NCBI RefSeq assembly: GCF_000721935.1
Contig: NZ_KL585440.1
Span: forward strand, 42,657 to 51,184
DNA from: Streptomyces sp. NRRL WC-3549
GTDB lineage: Bacteria; Actinomycetota; Actinomycetes; Streptomycetales; Streptomycetaceae
DNA: 8,528 bases
Direction of reading: 5' to 3'
Shown here: in pieces, positions 6,021 to 8,528 of the stretch
Layout: the number at the start of each line of letters is the position of its first letter
Position numbering within the stretch: the stretch's first letter is position 1
Program-made: the position numbers and the translations under genes
The notes under the pieces: generated by a model
What the model was told of the DNA's origin: nothing
Databases searched by the model: none
The model's input: only the letters and a program-made list of their open reading frames with translations

Positions 6021-6498
6021 GACGCGCAGGGTCGCCCGGGTCGTCCTCCTGGACCCCGACGACAGGATCCTGCTGCTGCACGGCTTCGAGCCGTCGGAGC
6101 CGTCGACGCGCTGGTGGTTCACCCCGGGCGGCGGCCTGGAGGGCGAGGAGAGCCGCGAGGAGGCGGCGCTGCGGGAACTCGCCGAGGAAACCGGTATCAG
6201 GGAGGCCGTCCTCGGTCCGCTGCTGTGGACCCGCGTCTGCTCCTTCCCGTTCGACGGGCGGCGCTGGGAGCAGGACGAGTGGTACTACCTGGCGCGGACG
6301 GAGCGGACCGCCACCGATCGGAGCGGCCTCACCGAGCTGGAGCGGCGCAGTGTCGCCGGCCTGAGGTGGTGGACCTCCGCCGAACTCCTGGCGACGCGTG
6401 AGACGGTGTACCCGACCAGACTCGCCGGACTGCTGCAGACGCTGCTCGACGAGGGCCCTCCACGTGTCCCGCTCGTTCTCGCCCCCGAAATCGCCTAA
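6010..6498 (+). CDS. Nudix hydrolase (MutT-like)
   Basis: The 162-residue protein carries a perfect Nudix box, GX5EX7REUXEEXGU, at residues 41-63 (Gly41, Glu47, then RELAEETGI 55-63). The glutamates bind the divalent metal used to hydrolyse nucleoside diphosphates linked to another group. Preceding it is WWFTPGGGLEGEE, common in Nudix proteins acting on nucleotides. The substrate cannot be told from the sequence, and no extra domain is visible. GTG 6010 is chosen because it begins MATETRRVARVVLLDPDDRILL, the first beta strand of the fold, and because GGAGG lies at 5996-6000, nine bases upstream. The 11-base overlap with sipZ implies coupling, but the functional link to secretion is unclear and may only reflect conserved gene order. 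Confidence 0.93.
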   Translation: MATETRRVARVVLLDPDDRILLLHGFEPSEPSTRWWFTPGGGLEGEESREEAALRELAEETGIREAVLGPLLWTRVCSFPFDGRRWEQDEWYYLARTERTATDRSGLTELERRSVAGLRWWTSAELLATRETVYPTRLAGLLQTLLDEGPPRVPLVLAPEIA

Positions 6499-6561
6499 AC
6501 CACCGGAGGCGGTCGTGGCTGACGCACAATGGGGGGACGCACGGCTGAAGGGGAACATGCC

Positions 6562-6870
6562 ATGAGCGCCGAGGACCTCGAGAAGTACGAGACCGAGATG
6601 GAGCTGAAGCTCTACCGGGAGTACCGCGACGTCGTCGGTCTGTTCAAATACGTGATCGAGACCGAGCGTCGGTTCTACCTGACCAATGACTACGAGATGC
6701 AGGTGCATTCCGTACAGGGCGAGGTCTTCTTCGAGGTCTCCATGGCCGATGCCTGGGTCTGGGACATGTACCGGCCCGCCAGGTTCGTCAAGCAGGTCCG
6801 GGTACTGACGTTCAAGGACGTGAACATCGAGGAGCTCAACAAGAGCGACCTGGAGCTTCCCGGCGGCTGA
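6562..6870 (+). CDS. DUF2469 family protein, function unknown
   Basis: The 102-residue protein starts MSAEDLEKYETEMELKLYRE and is recognisable as the DUF2469 family, small proteins highly conserved across actinobacteria and usually found in this chromosomal neighbourhood. It is acidic at the N-terminus and rich in aromatic residues (FFEVSMADAWVWDMYRPARF), which suggests a folded soluble protein. There is no signal peptide, membrane segment or catalytic motif that I can recognise. ATG 6562 is chosen because the conserved family start begins there and AAGGGGA lies about eight bases upstream. An in-frame ATG at 6529 would add eleven unconserved-looking residues. The gene sits 63 bases after the Nudix gene and is followed directly by a hairpin. 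I cannot assign a function. Confidence 0.93.
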   Translation: MSAEDLEKYETEMELKLYREYRDVVGLFKYVIETERRFYLTNDYEMQVHSVQGEVFFEVSMADAWVWDMYRPARFVKQVRVLTFKDVNIEELNKSDLELPGG

Positions 6871-6901
6871 CCGGGCCTGGCCGTCCGGCCGCGGACCCCG
6901 G
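6871..6901 (+). terminator. Hairpin directly after the DUF2469 stop, possible terminator
   Basis: CCGGG 6871-6875 pairs with CCCGG 6897-6901, enclosing a perfect GTCCG/CGGAC stem (6883-6887 with 6892-6896) around a GCCG loop, with a seven-base bulge on the left arm. There is no T-run after it. Stem-loops without T-runs often lie at gene ends in Streptomyces, so this may end the sipZ-nudix-DUF2469 transcript. GC-rich sequence forms such stems easily by chance. Confidence 0.4.
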
Positions 6902-6965
6902 CTTCCTGCCCCCGGCTTCCCGTCCTCCGGCTTCCTGTCCTCCGGCTTCATGCCTCGGCTTCCGT
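6898..6965. repeat. Degenerate 13-15 bp tandem repeat, five copies
   Basis: The unit CCGGCTTCCTG recurs at 6898, 6912, 6927, 6942 and, as TCGGCTTCCGT, at 6955. Intervals are 14, 15, 15 and 13 bases, and a decayed sixth copy (CCGGC) begins at 6968. Copies 1 and 3 are identical over 11 bases and the others differ by one to three. The array fills the intergenic gap between the DUF2469 and yraN genes. It has no coding role that I can see, since no conserved reading frame crosses it. It may be a replication-slippage array in a region under little constraint. Confidence 0.7.
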
Positions 6966-7000
6966 CTCCGGCCGCCGCTTCACTCGCACGGGTGGCCGGA

Positions 7001-7027
7001 ATATCCACATCGACGGAGTTATCCACC
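7001..7027 (+). promoter_or_regulatory. Two DnaA-box-like nonamers upstream of yraN
   Basis: ATATCCACA (7001-7009) and TTATCCACC (7019-7027) each differ at one position from the consensus DnaA box TTATCCACA. They lie in the same orientation, 18 bases start to start. A weaker ATCCAAC follows at 7031. In a very GC-rich genome two AT-containing matches this close are less expected than in a balanced one. Whether DnaA binds here is unknown; the alternative is a conserved promoter element of the yraN-comM transcript. The rest of the stretch to 7083 shows no clear -35/-10 pair. Confidence 0.35.
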
Positions 7028-7083
7028 AAGATCCAACAGTTCGGGCGGAACGCGTCAGAGTCGGTGCCGGAGGTGGTGCCGGG

Positions 7084-7443
7084 ATGAACGCACGGGGGGA
7101 ACTCGGGCGGTACGGCGAGGATCTGGCGGCGAGGCTGCTGACCGAAGCCGGGATGGCCGTGCTGGAGCGCAACTGGCGCTGTCGCACGGGAGAGATCGAC
7201 ATCGTCGCCAGGGACGGCGACGCGGTGGTCGTGTGCGAGGTGAAGACCCGCAGGGCGGGTTCGTTCGAGCATCCGATGCAGGCCGTCACCCCGGCCAAGG
7301 CGGACCGGCTGCGCAGACTCGCGGAGATCTGGCTCGCGCAGCACGGCGGGCCACCGCCGGGCGGGGTCAGGATCGACCTGGTCGGCGTGGTCCTCCCCCG
7401 GCGCGGAGCACCGGTCGCCGAGCATGTGCGGGGCGTGGCCTGA
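7084..7443 (+). CDS. yraN: YraN / UPF0102 family nuclease-fold protein
   Basis: The 119-residue protein shows the UPF0102 pattern: [20 protein letters not shown] at the N-terminus, [16 protein letters not shown] (30-45) and [13 protein letters not shown] (50-62). Glu12, Glu37-x-Asp39 and Glu52-x-Lys54 match the E, E/D and ExK arrangement of the restriction-endonuclease-like (RecB/Holliday-resolvase) fold, so metal-dependent nuclease activity is plausible, although the family's role is poorly defined. The length is typical. ATG 7084 has GGAGG at 7069-7073, ten bases upstream. The TGA overlaps the comM ATG by one base. This yraN-comM pairing is common in bacteria and is usually followed by dprA, pointing to DNA processing or uptake; dprA would lie beyond the window. 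Confidence 0.93.
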   Translation: MNARGELGRYGEDLAARLLTEAGMAVLERNWRCRTGEIDIVARDGDAVVVCEVKTRRAGSFEHPMQAVTPAKADRLRRLAEIWLAQHGGPPPGGVRIDLVGVVLPRRGAPVAEHVRGVA

Positions 7444-8528
7444 TGGGGTTCGCGCGGGCGTGTTCCGTGGCGCTGGTGGGCGTCGAGGGCGTGGTGGTGG
7501 AGGTCCAGGCCGATCTGGAGCCGGGCGTGGCGGCGTTCACCCTGGTCGGACTGCCGGACAAGAGCCTGGTGGAGAGCCGTGACCGGGTCAGGGCGGCGGT
7601 CGTCAACTCCGGGGCCGAGTGGCCTCAGAAGAAGCTCACGGTGGGTCTGTCCCCGGCCTCCGTGCCCAAGGGAGGGTCGGGGTTCGACCTCGCCGTGGCG
7701 TGTGCGGTGCTGGGCGCCGCAGAGCGGATCGACCCGTCGGCCATCGCCGACGTGGTGATGATCGGGGAGCTGGGACTGGACGGCCGGGTGCGCCCGGTGC
7801 GCGGTGTCCTGCCCGCGGTCCTGGCCGCGGCGGAGGCAGGGTACCGCCAGGTGGTGGTGCCGGAGCAGACCGCCGGGGAGGCCGCCCTGGTGCCGGGCGT
7901 CTCGGTCCTCGGCGTACGGAGCCTGCGCCAGCTGATCGCCGTGCTCGCCGACGAACCCGTGCCGGACGAGCCCGTGGCCGACCGGAGCCGGCCCGACCCC
8001 CTGCAGGCCGGGCTCATGGTGCCGGGGGCGGGGGTCGGAACCGGACTGGTGGCGAGCGGTGGCCGGGGGTCGGGGCAGCCGCCGGACCTGGCGGACGTGG
8101 CCGGTCAGAGCCGGGCGCGTACCGCGCTGGAGGTCGCCGCGGCCGGCGGACACCATCTGCTGCTCTCCGGTCCGCCGGGGGCGGGGAAGACGATGCTGGC
8201 CGAGCGGCTGACCGGGATCCTGCCGTCGCTGACCCGGCAGGAATCCCTCGAAGTGACGGCGGTGCACTCCGTGGCGGGCATCCTCCCCCCGGGTGAACCG
8301 CTGGTCACCAGGGCGCCGTACTGCGCCCCGCACCACTCGGCGACCATGCAGTCGCTGGTCGGCGGCGGCAACGGCCTGCCACGGCCCGGCGCGGTCTCGC
8401 TGGCACACCGCGGGATCCTCTTTCTGGACGAGGCTCCGGAATTCTCCGGCCGCGCGCTGGACGCCCTGCGCCAGCCGCTGGAGTCCGGACACGTGGTGGT
8501 CGCGCGTGCCGCCGGGGTGGTGCGGCTG
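7443..8528 (+). CDS. comM: ComM/YifB family Mg-chelatase-like AAA+ ATPase, 5' part (partial)
   Basis: The frame is open from ATG 7443 to the window edge, giving the first 362 residues of a protein usually about 500-540 long. The N-terminal ChlI-like domain (1-165) includes [37 protein letters not shown] and the ENDP/Lon-like block VGLSPASVPKGGSGFDLAVA. A Pro/Gly-rich linker (about 170-212) leads to the Mg-chelatase AAA+ domain: DLADVAGQSRARTALEVAAAGGHH is cut here at DVAGQ, Walker A is GPPGAGKT at 243-250, and Walker B is ILFLDE at 325-330. ComM homologues are hexameric branch-migration helicases in natural transformation of some Gram-negative bacteria; in Streptomyces the role is unknown. 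The start overlaps the yraN stop by one base. The C-terminal domain lies outside. Confidence 0.95.
   Translation, partial: MGFARACSVALVGVEGVVVEVQADLEPGVAAFTLVGLPDKSLVESRDRVRAAVVNSGAEWPQKKLTVGLSPASVPKGGSGFDLAVACAVLGAAERIDPSAIADVVMIGELGLDGRVRPVRGVLPAVLAAAEAGYRQVVVPEQTAGEAALVPGVSVLGVRSLRQLIAVLADEPVPDEPVADRSRPDPLQAGLMVPGAGVGTGLVASGGRGSGQPPDLADVAGQSRARTALEVAAAGGHHLLLSGPPGAGKTMLAERLTGILPSLTRQESLEVTAVHSVAGILPPGEPLVTRAPYCAPHHSATMQSLVGGGNGLPRPGAVSLAHRGILFLDEAPEFSGRALDALRQPLESGHVVVARAAGVVRL

Noticed and set aside
6501..6530. CACAAT as a -10 element for the DUF2469 gene
   Set aside because: No matching -35 hexamer is present at 17-18 bases, and the gene is close enough to the Nudix gene to be read through.
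6998..7020. GGAAT followed by GTT, resembling a SigR or other ECF promoter
   Set aside because: The gap is 15 bases, shorter than the roughly 18 expected for SigR, and the sequence is better explained by the DnaA-box-like nonamers.
1..8528. Mobile elements, CRISPR arrays, tRNA or rRNA genes, defence or biosynthetic systems
   Set aside because: No transposase, integrase, regular direct repeats with spacers, RNA-gene signatures or accessory gene content were seen; gene order is the conserved streptomycete one throughout.

Overview
This window is very GC-rich, with a strong G/C bias at third codon positions, frequent GTG starts, and gene order and protein sequences typical of Streptomyces or a close relative. 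All convincing genes lie on the + strand. They form one tightly packed, conserved chromosomal block with no sign of transposons, integrases, phage genes, CRISPR or RNA genes. The order matches the well-known Streptomyces block rpsP-KH-rimM-trmD-rplS-sipW/X/Y/Z-nudix-DUF2469-yraN-comM.

Layout. Positions 1-239 hold the 3' end of rpsP (ribosomal protein S16). It is followed by a small KH-domain RNA-binding protein (242-481), rimM (572-1156), trmD (1156-1977) and rplS (L19, 2102-2452). This is the classical ribosome and tRNA maturation operon. Two non-coding stretches look structured: a perfect UUCG-capped hairpin followed by TTT between the KH gene and rimM (501-535), and a two-tier hairpin in the rplS leader (1993-2025).

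Positions 2498-6020 hold four consecutive type I signal peptidase genes, corresponding by order and architecture to sipW, sipX, sipY and sipZ described in Streptomyces lividans. All four keep the Ser/Lys catalytic dyad. SipW has one N-terminal membrane anchor. SipX, SipY and SipZ also have a hydrophobic C-terminal segment followed by basic residues. sipW-sipX-sipY look translationally coupled, with an unusually long sipX/sipY overlap. sipZ has its own ribosome binding site and a plausible promoter inside the end of sipY, and it overlaps a Nudix hydrolase gene (6010-6498).

Positions 6562-6870 encode a DUF2469 protein of unknown function conserved in actinobacteria. The 213-base gap 6871-7083 is the most structured non-coding stretch: a hairpin directly after the stop, a degenerate 13-15 bp tandem repeat, and two near-consensus DnaA-box-like nonamers. 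After it come yraN (7084-7443) and the 5' part of the comM/yifB AAA+ ATPase gene (7443 to the window end), overlapping by one base.

Functionally the window joins ribosome assembly (S16, RimM, L19), tRNA modification (TrmD), RNA binding (KH protein), protein-export maturation (four signal peptidases) and DNA processing (YraN, ComM). I found no clear evidence of an undescribed system. The points most worth a second look are the divergence of the four peptidases (active-site box and cysteine patterns), the sipX/sipY overlap and the non-coding structures.
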